Origin: Bacteroidales bacterium
GTDB lineage: Bacteria > Bacteroidota > Bacteroidia > Bacteroidales > JAADGE01
Assembly (NCBI GenBank): GCA_029934265.1
Contig: JAOZMN010000155.1
Span: 1 to 6,722, forward strand
Length of the DNA stretch: 6,722 nucleotides
Direction: 5' to 3'
Both the position numbers and the translations under genes were made by a program. Each line of letters begins with the position of its first letter. Within the stretch, counting starts at the first letter, position 1. Positions 1 to 6,085 of this stretch are shown one piece after another. Below the pieces are notes generated by a model, which saw only the letters and a list, made by a program, of their open reading frames with translations, did not search any database and was not told the DNA's origin.

Positions 1-1065
1 TTCAAGTTCTGCAAGTCCGTCGGTAAAGCAAATTATTTTTGAATTATTTTTTATATGTATTACTCCTTCTTTTATTTCGGGAATTTCATCAAGCATACCC
101 GTTCCTACACAACCGTCTTTGAGGGATTTCATGTTTTTTTTCTTCTTATCGTAAAGCAAAGGAGCATTATGTCCGGCATTTATATATTTGAGTTCTCTGG
201 TTTTGTAATTATATTTTGCTACAAAAAAGGTAATAAATTTTTCACCTTTTGTACTTTCAACAACTCTTGTATTAAGTTTAAGTATCAATTCCGGCAATTC
301 TATACCGGTATGTAAATAAGCCCTTACGCTCGCCTGAAAATTAGACATCAACAATGCGGCAGAAAGTCCTTTTCCTGAAACGTCGGCAATACAAAAGAAA
401 AATTCATTTTCGCTTAGTTGCTCAAAATCGTAATAGTCGCCTCCGACTTCAAAATGAGGCAAGTAAAATGTTTCTATTTCAATAAAATTATTTTGCGGAA
501 ACAGTTTTGAATCAGGTATAAGCATAGTTTGCATATCCGAAGCAAGTTCCATTTCTTTTTTAAGACGTTCTTGCTTTATGCTTTCTTCTATTAATTGTTT
601 ATTTTCAATGGCAACAAATATAAAATTTGTAAGCGTTTGGATAAAACCAAGATGTTTTATTGTAGGACTTACGCCTTCTTTTTCCTCTTCGACATCGCCG
701 ATAAGTACGTAAGCGGTAGGTTTTGAATCGTGAAAAACAGGAATTATAAAATCATATCCGGCAAATACTGAATTTTCAGTAGATGATGTGGTGGTTATAT
801 TCTCATGTACAAGAAGGTCTCTTTCTACATCTATCTTTGTTTGTTCGTAATGACCTTCGCCGGCATTAAGTACTATTTTCCAACCGGTATAATTTGCGTA
901 TATAACTAATTTTCCTATACTTAACTCGTCCAATAAAAGATGCTCAAATTTACTAAGCAAACTTTTTGTTGGAAGATTATCATTAATGGCTTGAGTAATT
1001 TCAAGCAAAGCACTGAGCTTAAAATTGCAAAATTTTAGTCTTTTTAAAGATGTTTTAGATGCCAT
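1..1065 (-). CDS. GAF-domain SpoIIE/RsbU-type PP2C protein phosphatase (C-terminus cut by window edge)
   Basis: The minus strand reads open for 355 codons from an ATG at 1063-1065 to the window edge; I translated it through and found no stop or frameshift. Residues about 15-155 look like a GAF sensor domain. Residues 156-180 form a charged helical linker (KQLIEESIKQERLKKEMELA), and from about 195 a PPM/SpoIIE phosphatase domain follows. The metal-binding motifs are intact: VGGDYYDF (207-214, D210), ADVSGKG (227-233, D228), NAGHNAP (296-302) and FTDGLAE (347-353, D349). Family knowledge: such proteins are Mn/Mg-dependent Ser/Thr phosphatases that typically dephosphorylate anti-anti-sigma (STAS) partners in response to a signal on the N-terminal domain. 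No transmembrane segment is visible, so it is probably cytosolic. Little of the protein should be missing after TDGL, perhaps 40-60 residues. The partner and ligand cannot be told from this window. No -7 box was found upstream. Confidence 0.93.
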   Translation of the reverse strand, partial: MASKTSLKRLKFCNFKLSALLEITQAINDNLPTKSLLSKFEHLLLDELSIGKLVIYANYTGWKIVLNAGEGHYEQTKIDVERDLLVHENITTTSSTENSVFAGYDFIIPVFHDSKPTAYVLIGDVEEEKEGVSPTIKHLGFIQTLTNFIFVAIENKQLIEESIKQERLKKEMELASDMQTMLIPDSKLFPQNNFIEIETFYLPHFEVGGDYYDFEQLSENEFFFCIADVSGKGLSAALLMSNFQASVRAYLHTGIELPELILKLNTRVVESTKGEKFITFFVAKYNYKTRELKYINAGHNAPLLYDKKKKNMKSLKDGCVGTGMLDEIPEIKEGVIHIKNNSKIICFTDGLAELE

Positions 1066-1288
1066 TTTTAATTTTGAAGTTATAAATTTGCAAAGTTGTG
1101 GTTTTCATCATTTTTAATATTGCTTATACACTCATGCAAATATTTGGAAATTAGCTTATTATAAATAGATAGATGCGTAAAAACTTTTATAAAAGTACTT
1201 AAAGACCTTCGTCCAAATTAACATAATGCTTTTTTATAGAGACAAATTTTCCTTTTTAGTTGCATCTTTTTACAAAAATAATTATCAT

Positions 1289-1858
1289 TTATTCTTTCAC
1301 TCTTTCCGAATATGAACGGTCTCGTGTATCTATTTTAATTTTGTCGTCGATGTTTATAAACAAAGGTACATTAATTTTTGCTCCGGTTTCCAATTCCGCC
1401 GGTTTATTGGACGATGAAGAAGCGGTATCACCTTTAACTCCGGGTTCTGTGTATATTACTTTAAGTTCTACAAACGGAGGCAAATCACAATATAATGGTG
1501 TTTCAGTTTCAGCATGATAAACTATTTCGACATTTTGTCCGTCTTTAAGCAAATCATTATTTTCTATCATTTCGGATTGTAACGCCATTTGTTCGTAAGT
1601 ATCATTGTGCATAAAATGAAATCCCATATCATCTTTATATAAATATTGATGTGGTCTTCTTTCGATACGTGCCTCTTGAATCTTAACACCGGAATTAAAT
1701 GTATGATCGACAACTTTCCCTGTTAGTATGTTTTTTAATTTTGTTCGCACAAACGCCGGTCCTTTGCCGGGCTTAACGTGTTGAAATTGTACAATCATGT
1801 ACAAACCGTTATTATATTCCATGCAAAATCCGTTTTTGAAATCTGTTGTTGAAGCCAT
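1289..1858 (-). CDS. efp: Elongation factor P (EF-P)
   Basis: The 189-residue product has the standard EF-P length and three-domain layout: an N-terminal KOW-like domain (about 1-64), a central OB domain (about 65-127) and a C-terminal OB domain (about 130-189). The tip loop reads KPGKGPAF with the conserved lysine at position 32, the residue that is post-translationally modified in many bacteria. The C-terminal signature EPGVKGDTASSSSNKPAELETG is followed by VPLFI, as in canonical EF-P. EF-P binds ribosomes stalled on polyproline stretches, enters near the E site and promotes peptide bond formation. The ATG at 1856-1858 gives the expected family N-terminus (MAST-TDFKNG). Slight oddity: the usual TRTGEY near the end is TRDRSY here. 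No lysine-modifying enzyme (EpmA, EpmB or others) is encoded in the window. A -7-like box lies 42 bp upstream, so it may have its own promoter downstream of the PDZ-protein gene. Confidence 0.97.
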   Translation of the reverse strand: MASTTDFKNGFCMEYNNGLYMIVQFQHVKPGKGPAFVRTKLKNILTGKVVDHTFNSGVKIQEARIERRPHQYLYKDDMGFHFMHNDTYEQMALQSEMIENNDLLKDGQNVEIVYHAETETPLYCDLPPFVELKVIYTEPGVKGDTASSSSNKPAELETGAKINVPLFINIDDKIKIDTRDRSYSERVKE

Positions 1859-1900
1859 TAGTAAGTTGTTAGTTATTAATTGTTAAATATTTTGATACTG

Positions 1901-1908
1901 CAAATTTA
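1901..1908 (-). promoter_or_regulatory. Possible Bacteroidota-type -7 element upstream of efp
   Basis: On the minus strand this reads TAAATTTG, matching TAnnTTTG, the -7 consensus of the Bacteroidota primary sigma factor. It would start transcription about 35 nt before the efp ATG. No convincing TTG/TTTG -33 partner lies about 20 bp further upstream (the region is T/A runs), so this is weak support. The alternative is read-through from the PDZ-protein gene across the 79-bp gap. Confidence 0.35.
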
Positions 1909-1937
1909 AGCTAAAAATAGTATTTTTCTAATTTTTT

Positions 1938-3164
1938 TTAAAATTCTCTTTCCAATCGGATATTAATTTTAATTTCTACGCCGGCTCTCAATATTTTTAT
2001 TTCAAAATCTTTACCTACTTCACTTTTAAACATCGAATTTATTTTGCTTAACGATAAACTTATTGTACTTACGTTGTTTACGGCAATAATCTGGTCTCCG
2101 ATTTGAAAACCTGCTTTTTCTGCCGGAGAATTTTCTCTCAATTCTGTTATAAGATATACCGGCAAATTCAAATACGGTGCTTCTAATTCGATACCGCACA
2201 TATTAAAATTAAATTCTTGCCTGAAATTTTTATTAGAACGAACGCTTATTCTTTCATTTCCGTAATCTATTATTATATCGAAACGTCTTAACAGTTCTCC
2301 TCCGATAATTCCGTTTATTTTGGTATCACGTTCTAATTTTTCGGTAAAAATACAAGTTACATTTTCCGAAACAATCTCTCCTATTTCAATATTTTCAACT
2401 TCCGATTTGTAGCCGTATAAATTTCCATTAAGAATTGTTCTTAATTTATCGTAAACTTTTTTTTCGGGAATTAAAATATTTATATCTGATTCCGGAAAAA
2501 TTTGTAATGCGTTTTCTTTTCCGGTATTTATAAGAAATTTTAAATTCGATGTTTTTTCTTTATTAAATTTTACCGGAATATTTATATAAGGTTTGCCGGA
2601 TATAATTCCAAGAGGTAATTCGTAATAATTTTCGTATTTTCTTTTGTATTCAAATTTATCCGGATTGTAAAATTTTATTTTTTTCTTAATATAGTTTATC
2701 TCGATAATGAAACCTTTAAAAATATCGGCACCGATAATTCCGTTTATTTCGATACCGAATTTCCTGCTCAAATTTAATTCTTGACCTTGTACTATCAACA
2801 AATTTTGATACTCTCCTTGTATCGAACCGATACTTATTTTATTTCCGTAAGATTTCAGAACATTAAATTTTTGTCCCAAACCAAAATCGAGCGGAGTCTC
2901 TTCTTCTGAAATTTTAAGTGAAGATAATTTTTTTTTTGAAATATACGTAATAATAGTTTGCTCGACATCTGTGTCAAGAATAAAATTTAATGATGCCGAA
3001 TTATTAATTTTAACAGGAATAACTATGCAATTATTTACAAGTTCAAATTTTACGGTCTGTTTTTTTATCGTTTTATTCTTAAATTTTAAAGATGTCGAAA
3101 AATCTTGTGCTTTTACAACATTCAATATAAAAATTGAAATTAAGATATTTATGTATAACTTCAT
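1938..3164 (-). CDS. Exported double retropepsin-like (aspartyl protease fold) protein with C-terminal PDZ domain
   Basis: The start chosen is the ATG at 3162-3164, giving 408 residues. A longer reading begins with TTG at 3180-3182, but the ATG puts a clean Sec signal peptide at the very N-terminus (MKLYINILISIFILNVVKA, cleavage predicted before Q20). Two retropepsin-like repeats follow. Repeat 1 (about 45-165) has FILDTD at 61-66 and NGIIGADIF near 142. Repeat 2 (about 190-305) has FLINTG at 210-215 and NGIIGGELL near 284. A PDZ domain fills about 325-405 (ENSPAEKAGFQIGDQIIAVN). Bacteroidota commonly carry exported proteins of this layout annotated as aspartyl proteases. Here the first DTG is DTD and the second is NTG, so the second catalytic Asp is lost. 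Activity is doubtful, and peptide binding is possible. It lies 42 bp downstream of the polyferredoxin gene with no -7 box between, so co-transcription is likely. Substrate unknown. Confidence 0.88.
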   Translation of the reverse strand: MKLYINILISIFILNVVKAQDFSTSLKFKNKTIKKQTVKFELVNNCIVIPVKINNSASLNFILDTDVEQTIITYISKKKLSSLKISEEETPLDFGLGQKFNVLKSYGNKISIGSIQGEYQNLLIVQGQELNLSRKFGIEINGIIGADIFKGFIIEINYIKKKIKFYNPDKFEYKRKYENYYELPLGIISGKPYINIPVKFNKEKTSNLKFLINTGKENALQIFPESDINILIPEKKVYDKLRTILNGNLYGYKSEVENIEIGEIVSENVTCIFTEKLERDTKINGIIGGELLRRFDIIIDYGNERISVRSNKNFRQEFNFNMCGIELEAPYLNLPVYLITELRENSPAEKAGFQIGDQIIAVNNVSTISLSLSKINSMFKSEVGKDFEIKILRAGVEIKINIRLEREF

Positions 3165-3206
3165 ACAAATCACAATGAACAAATTACAATAAACAATTTT
3201 GAAAAA

Positions 3207-4193
3207 TTACAACCTCGCCAAAGCAAGAAATACAGTATGTAATCCTACAACTATTGCCAAATAATATTTAAAACTGTCTTTTTTACTTTTAAAAACCGAC
3301 AAATATATCGAACTTGAATGACAGCTTTGAATACAATCGCCGCACAAAGTGCAATTCCAACCGGCAACTCCTTCTTTTATATTATTTATTTCCAAAGCAT
3401 TATACTTACAATATGAAGTACATTGATTACATAATGTACAAGTATCCTTTTTTATTCTTAAACGTGCCGGATATATTTTTGACAACAAAGCAACAATTCG
3501 CCCAATAGGACAATATACCGTACAATGAAACATATACCCAAGTTTCCGAGACACAAACATCATAGTAAAAACCCCGATAATTCCGAAAATTAAAGCAAAA
3601 TAAAAAGCTCGCAAATTAGAAACTTCAAATAATTTCAGAGTTACGGTCAAAATAAGAACCAAAACAAGTATGGTATAACCAATAATCAATGTTTTTTTTT
3701 GACTAATTTGCTTTGGTTTTCGATTATTTGCAAATAAATTGTCCCAAGCTCCCATATAACACAGATGCGAACACCATGCCGGTCCGGCAATAATTATTGT
3801 CGAAATAAGCAAAATAGGCATAAAAAAACGCTCACCTCTGAAAATTGGTGCAGAAACGATAAGAGCAGGAACCGGCAAGTGCATTTCTCCGGACATCAAA
3901 AATCGTTCATCAACGGTAAGTCCGAGAATAAATTGTATAAAAAATACAAAAGAAAATCCGCTCCAATAAAAAATCCTTGCTTGTTTAACTTTATTTTTAT
4001 TCAATATAAAACTAATAAGTAATATTGAATAAATATCCAAAAATATTATTTCAATCCAACCGTATCCTTCAAAAAAACGCTCAAGAAGCAACATCGAAGG
4101 GTGAACTTTCAAATAAACAGGTATTAATAACAAAAGAGGTATTAATCCTGCAATGATTTGCGGTATAATTATTGACTTTTTTATTTTATTCAA
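3207..4193 (-). CDS. Membrane-bound 4Fe-4S polyferredoxin (NapH/NosR-like)
   Basis: This is a 328-residue membrane protein with hydrophobic segments near 8-28, 47-65, 75-92, 122-138, 168-188, 196-214 and 309-326. A cytosolic-type ferredoxin module carries two CxxCxxCxxxC motifs: C252/C255/C258/C262 and C281/C284/C287/C291. Two further cysteine pairs sit at membrane edges: C141-x3-C145 (GPAWCSHLCYMG) and C224-x3-C228 followed by proline (HCTVYCPIGR). This arrangement is that of the NapH/MauN/NosR polyferredoxins, which pass electrons between membrane and periplasmic or cytosolic partners. The redox partner is not identifiable here. The start is TTG (4191-4193): stop codons lie in frame just upstream, no ATG is in frame before residue 34, and the TTG gives a sensible KIKK-plus-first-helix N-terminus. 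It is transcribed away from mrp, and the PDZ-protein gene follows. Expression could be tied to iron supply through the shared intergenic region, but that is inference. Confidence 0.87.
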   Translation of the reverse strand: MNKIKKSIIIPQIIAGLIPLLLLIPVYLKVHPSMLLLERFFEGYGWIEIIFLDIYSILLISFILNKNKVKQARIFYWSGFSFVFFIQFILGLTVDERFLMSGEMHLPVPALIVSAPIFRGERFFMPILLISTIIIAGPAWCSHLCYMGAWDNLFANNRKPKQISQKKTLIIGYTILVLVLILTVTLKLFEVSNLRAFYFALIFGIIGVFTMMFVSRKLGYMFHCTVYCPIGRIVALLSKIYPARLRIKKDTCTLCNQCTSYCKYNALEINNIKEGVAGWNCTLCGDCIQSCHSSSIYLSVFKSKKDSFKYYLAIVVGLHTVFLALARL

Positions 4194-4238
4194 TGATTTT
4201 AAAATTATTTCTTATTAAAATATAAATTTTTCAATCCA

Positions 4239-4246
4239 CAAAAGTA
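4239..4246 (-). promoter_or_regulatory. Possible -7 element for the polyferredoxin gene
   Basis: On the minus strand this reads TACTTTTG, a match to TAnnTTTG, 45 bp before the TTG start. Transcription would begin about 35-40 nt upstream of the coding region. I see no TTG/TTTG at the expected -33 distance, only TTTTCG somewhat too far away, so the assignment is tentative. Confidence 0.4.
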
Positions 4247-4306
4247 TAAAAAAACTTTACACATTTTTATAATCGAAAACGAAATAAAAAAAATATTATA
4301 TTTTTC

Positions 4307-4337
4307 TTGTTTAGAATAATTCTAAATTGTAATTTTG
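4307..4337 (+). promoter_or_regulatory. Predicted promoter of the mrp-nfu operon (Bacteroidota -33/-7 type)
   Basis: TTG at 4307-4309 (-33) and TAATTTTG at 4330-4337 (-7) are separated by 20 bp, matching the TTG / TAnnTTTG promoter pattern of Bacteroidota. The predicted transcription start near 4342-4345 leaves a leader of about 28 nt before the mrp ATG at 4372. No Shine-Dalgarno sequence precedes the ATG, only A/T-rich sequence, as usual in this phylum. Confidence 0.65.
4310..4326. promoter_or_regulatory. Putative Fur/PerR-family operator inside the mrp promoter
   Basis: TTTAGAATAATTCTAAA is a perfect palindrome with 8-bp arms around a single central base. It lies exactly between the predicted -33 and -7 elements, where a bound repressor would block RNA polymerase. 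Its core TTAGAAT-A-ATTCTAA has the 7-1-7 layout of Fur-family boxes. It differs from the PerR consensus TTATAATnATTATAA at one symmetrical position per arm, and is further from the classical Fur box TGATAATnATTATCA. The downstream genes build Fe-S clusters, which suits iron- or peroxide-responsive control. The regulator is not in the window. Confidence 0.5.
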
Positions 4338-4371
4338 CAAAGATTATTAATATAATTAAAATACATTTAAT

Positions 4372-5493
4372 ATGGACATCAATATAGATAATGTACTTGA
4401 CATTTTAAAACAAGTAAAAGACCCCGAAACGGGAAAAGATATAGTTAGCCTGAAAGCGGTACAAAGTCTCGAAATTTCGGATAACAAAATTTCATTTTCA
4501 CTTATTTTTGCAAATAAAAGTCCGTTTGCAAACTCGATAGAAAAAGCTTGCCAAAAAGCATTAAAAAGTGCTTTTTCGGAAGATTTAACCGTAAATATAG
4601 ATACTTCCGGAGTAAAAAAAAGTATCACAACAGCTCGTACCGACAATAATGAAGTTCTGCCGGGCGTAAAAAATATTCTTGCGATTGCTTCCGGTAAAGG
4701 TGGCGTGGGTAAATCGACAGTTTCGATAAACCTTGCTGTTGCACTGGCAAAAGCAGGTGCAAAAGTCGGACTTCTCGATGCCGATGTTTACGGACCTTCG
4801 CAACCGAAGATGTTCGGAGTGGAAGGTGCAAAGCCCAAAGTAGAAAAAATCAACGGAAAAGATATTATTTTACCTATCGAAAAATATGGAGTTAAAATGC
4901 TTTCAATAGGATTTTTCGTAAAACCGGAACAAGCTCTTATTTGGAGAGGTGCTATGGCTACAAGTGCTCTTACTCAATTCATTAAGGATACAATGTGGGG
5001 AGAACTCGATTATTTGCTTATCGACCTGCCTCCGGGAACAAGCGATATTCATTTGACTATGGTACAGACTGTTCCGGTAACCGCCGCTGTAATAGTAAGT
5101 ACACCTCAACAGGTTGCAATAGCCGATGCAATAAAAGGCATCAGTATGTTTAAAGCCGACAAAATTGAAGTTCCTGTTATCGGACTGATAGAAAACATGG
5201 CTTGGTTTACTCCGGCTGAACTTCCGGAAAATAAATATTATATTTTCGGTAAAGACGGCATGAAAAATCTTGCCAAAGAAACAGGTATTCCTTTGTTAGG
5301 ACAAATTCCGCTGGTTCAAAGTATTTGTGATTCGGGAGATTCCGGCAAACCCTCTGTTCTTGAAGATGATAGTATTGCAGAAGCATTCAAAAAAACAGCA
5401 CAAAGTATTGCCGCTAAAATCGAAGAAAGAAACTCTCTTTTAGACCCTACTAAAAAGGTAGAAATCGACCCTGACGCAAGCTGTGCGGTTTAA
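4372..5493 (+). CDS. mrp: Mrp/ApbC/NBP35-family iron-sulfur cluster carrier ATPase
   Basis: The 373-residue product has two parts. An N-terminal MIP18 (DUF59) domain spans about 4-77 with the DPETGKDIV motif at 17-25. A ParA/MinD-type P-loop ATPase spans about 98-350. The deviant Walker A is GKGGVGKS (108-115, with both K109 and K114), the switch region is DADVYGPSQP (136-145), and Walker B is LLIDLPPGT (215-223). Family role: a cytosolic homodimer that binds a labile [4Fe-4S] cluster and transfers it to apoproteins in an ATP-dependent way. The place where many homologues have the cluster-binding CxxC (after IENM) reads WFTPAELPENKYYIFG (278-293), the form I associate with Bacteroidota members. 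Only C60, C319 and C371 are present. It is the first gene of an operon with the Nfu-type scaffold 47 bp downstream. The ATG at 4372 starts the conserved domain at once. Expression may be controlled by the palindrome in its promoter. Confidence 0.96.
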   Translation: MDINIDNVLDILKQVKDPETGKDIVSLKAVQSLEISDNKISFSLIFANKSPFANSIEKACQKALKSAFSEDLTVNIDTSGVKKSITTARTDNNEVLPGVKNILAIASGKGGVGKSTVSINLAVALAKAGAKVGLLDADVYGPSQPKMFGVEGAKPKVEKINGKDIILPIEKYGVKMLSIGFFVKPEQALIWRGAMATSALTQFIKDTMWGELDYLLIDLPPGTSDIHLTMVQTVPVTAAVIVSTPQQVAIADAIKGISMFKADKIEVPVIGLIENMAWFTPAELPENKYYIFGKDGMKNLAKETGIPLLGQIPLVQSICDSGDSGKPSVLEDDSIAEAFKKTAQSIAAKIEERNSLLDPTKKVEIDPDASCAV

Positions 5494-5540
5494 ATTATCC
5501 AAATTTACAAATACAGTTCAATTTTTAAAGATGAAATTTT

Positions 5541-5786
5541 ATGACACAATCTGAAAAAGAAAGTTTTGAAAGTAAAGTACTTGCTGTTTTAGAAACAGTA
5601 AAACCATATCTGCAAGCTGACGGAGGCGACATCAGTTTGGCAGAAATAACCGATGATTTCACAATAAAAGTAAGACTTCTCGGAGCTTGCCACGCTTGTC
5701 CGATGAGTATTCAGACACTAAAACTCGGTGTTGAACAAGCCTTGAAAAATGCTCTGCCGGAAGTGAAAAAAGTAGTAGCGATTTAA
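5541..5786 (+). CDS. NifU C-terminal-domain (Nfu-type) iron-sulfur cluster scaffold/carrier
   Basis: This small, 81-residue protein consists only of the Nfu domain. VLAVLETVKPYLQADGGDISL (positions 14-34) is the typical opening, and GACHACPMS (48-56) carries the cluster-binding CxxC with C50 and C53. Two Nfu monomers are expected to bridge one [4Fe-4S] cluster through these cysteines and pass it to target proteins. It follows mrp by 47 bp with no promoter or terminator between, so it is the second gene of a two-gene Fe-S assembly operon that ends at the hairpin directly after the stop codon. An ATG at 5531 is out of frame, so 5541 is the start. The length is normal for stand-alone bacterial Nfu proteins. 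Confidence 0.95.
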   Translation: MTQSEKESFESKVLAVLETVKPYLQADGGDISLAEITDDFTIKVRLLGACHACPMSIQTLKLGVEQALKNALPEVKKVVAI

Positions 5787-5790
5787 AAAA

Positions 5791-5828
5791 AACGGCAAAC
5801 AAAAAAAGATGTTTGCCGTTTTTTTTAC
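5791..5828 (+). terminator. Intrinsic terminator of the mrp-nfu operon
   Basis: AACGGCAAAC (5791-5800) and GTTTGCCGTT (5811-5820) form a perfect 10-bp stem. The loop is 10 nt, and a run of T residues continues to 5826. A preceding A-run pairs with the T-run and would extend the stem, so the structure can work in both directions. It begins just after the nfu stop codon. Confidence 0.92.
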
Positions 5829-5841
5829 ACTTATTGTTGTT

Positions 5842-5875
5842 AAAATTATTACTTTCTCAAGAAGGTAATAATTTT
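5842..5875 (-). terminator. Second AT-rich hairpin, probable ancestral terminator of the leftward methyltransferase gene
   Basis: Positions 5842-5856 pair with 5861-5875 as a 15-bp stem with one T-G (on plus) or A-C (on minus) position and a 4-nt TCAA loop. It lies about 18 bp beyond the stop codon (5894-5896) that the methyltransferase gene would have used before the mobile element inserted. Both ends are A/T runs, so it could act on either strand as a backup for the operon terminator. It lacks a long T-tract outside the stem on the minus strand. Confidence 0.5.
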
Positions 5876-5906
5876 TCATTTTCACAGCAAATGTTATGTG
5901 TATATC

Positions 5907-5910
5907 CTAA
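5907..5910. repeat. Left copy of 4-bp target site duplication (CTAA)
   Basis: CTAA directly abuts the left inverted terminus and is repeated at 6086-6089 directly outside the right terminus. Collapsing the two copies restores a continuous reading frame in the methyltransferase gene, which supports a true target duplication. Confidence 0.8.
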
Positions 5911-6085
5911 CCTGCATTATTCACAAACATTTCTATTACAATGCTGAACTGCACGTCCTGTTTGGCTGTCCTCGATTTTTGATTTTTCAAAATAGTTCAC
6001 TATTTTTTCAAAAGCAAAAATCTGCGGTAGCCAAACATGACGCACATTTCAGCCTTTCACTACGAAAGTTTATAAATAATGCAGG
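5911..6085. mobile_element. 175-bp palindromic MITE-like element with CTAA target duplication
   Basis: The element is bounded by perfect 11-bp inverted termini, CCTGCATTATT (5911-5921) and AATAATGCAGG (6075-6085). The outer arms 5911-5967 and 6029-6085 are equal in length (57 bp) and match as inverted repeats at 44 of 57 positions by my hand alignment. They include an 8-bp inner GTTTGGCT/AGCCAAAC match. The apex is an 8-bp stem, AAAATAGT/ACTATTTT (5989-5996/5999-6006), with a TC loop, so nearly the whole element is one long imperfect hairpin. It encodes no transposase and must have been moved in trans. The CCT-type ends and 4-bp A/T-rich target duplication would suit an IS1380-like transposase, but that family link is a guess. 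It lies in the last codons of the methyltransferase gene. Confidence 0.85.

Noticed and set aside
1083..1090. TAAATTTG on the plus strand, a -7-like match in the gap between the phosphatase and efp
   Set aside because: There is no -33 element at the right distance and no plus-strand gene downstream. Such matches are expected by chance in AT-rich DNA.
1183..1196. Perfect 14-bp palindrome ACTTTTATAAAAGT in the 223-bp gap upstream of the phosphatase gene
   Set aside because: It is almost all A/T, does not extend, and has no loop or T-tract for a terminator. It could be an operator, but nothing else supports that. The rest of the gap 1066-1288 shows no gene, RNA or clear promoter.
1260..1517. 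An 85-residue open frame on the plus strand overlapping the end of efp
   Set aside because: It is antisense to the clearly conserved EF-P coding sequence and has no family resemblance or promoter.
3165..3182. Six extra N-terminal codons for the retropepsin/PDZ protein, starting at TTG
   Set aside because: The ATG at 3162-3164 places a clean signal peptide at the N-terminus. Nothing supports the TTG start, which would add MFIVIC.
4241..4258. Short inverted repeat AAAGT...ACTTT near the polyferredoxin -7 box
   Set aside because: The arms are only 5 bp, in A-rich sequence, and are not distinguishable from chance.
4356..4646. A minus-strand open frame opposite the start of mrp
   Set aside because: It is a shadow of the conserved MIP18 domain coding region and would run across the mrp promoter.
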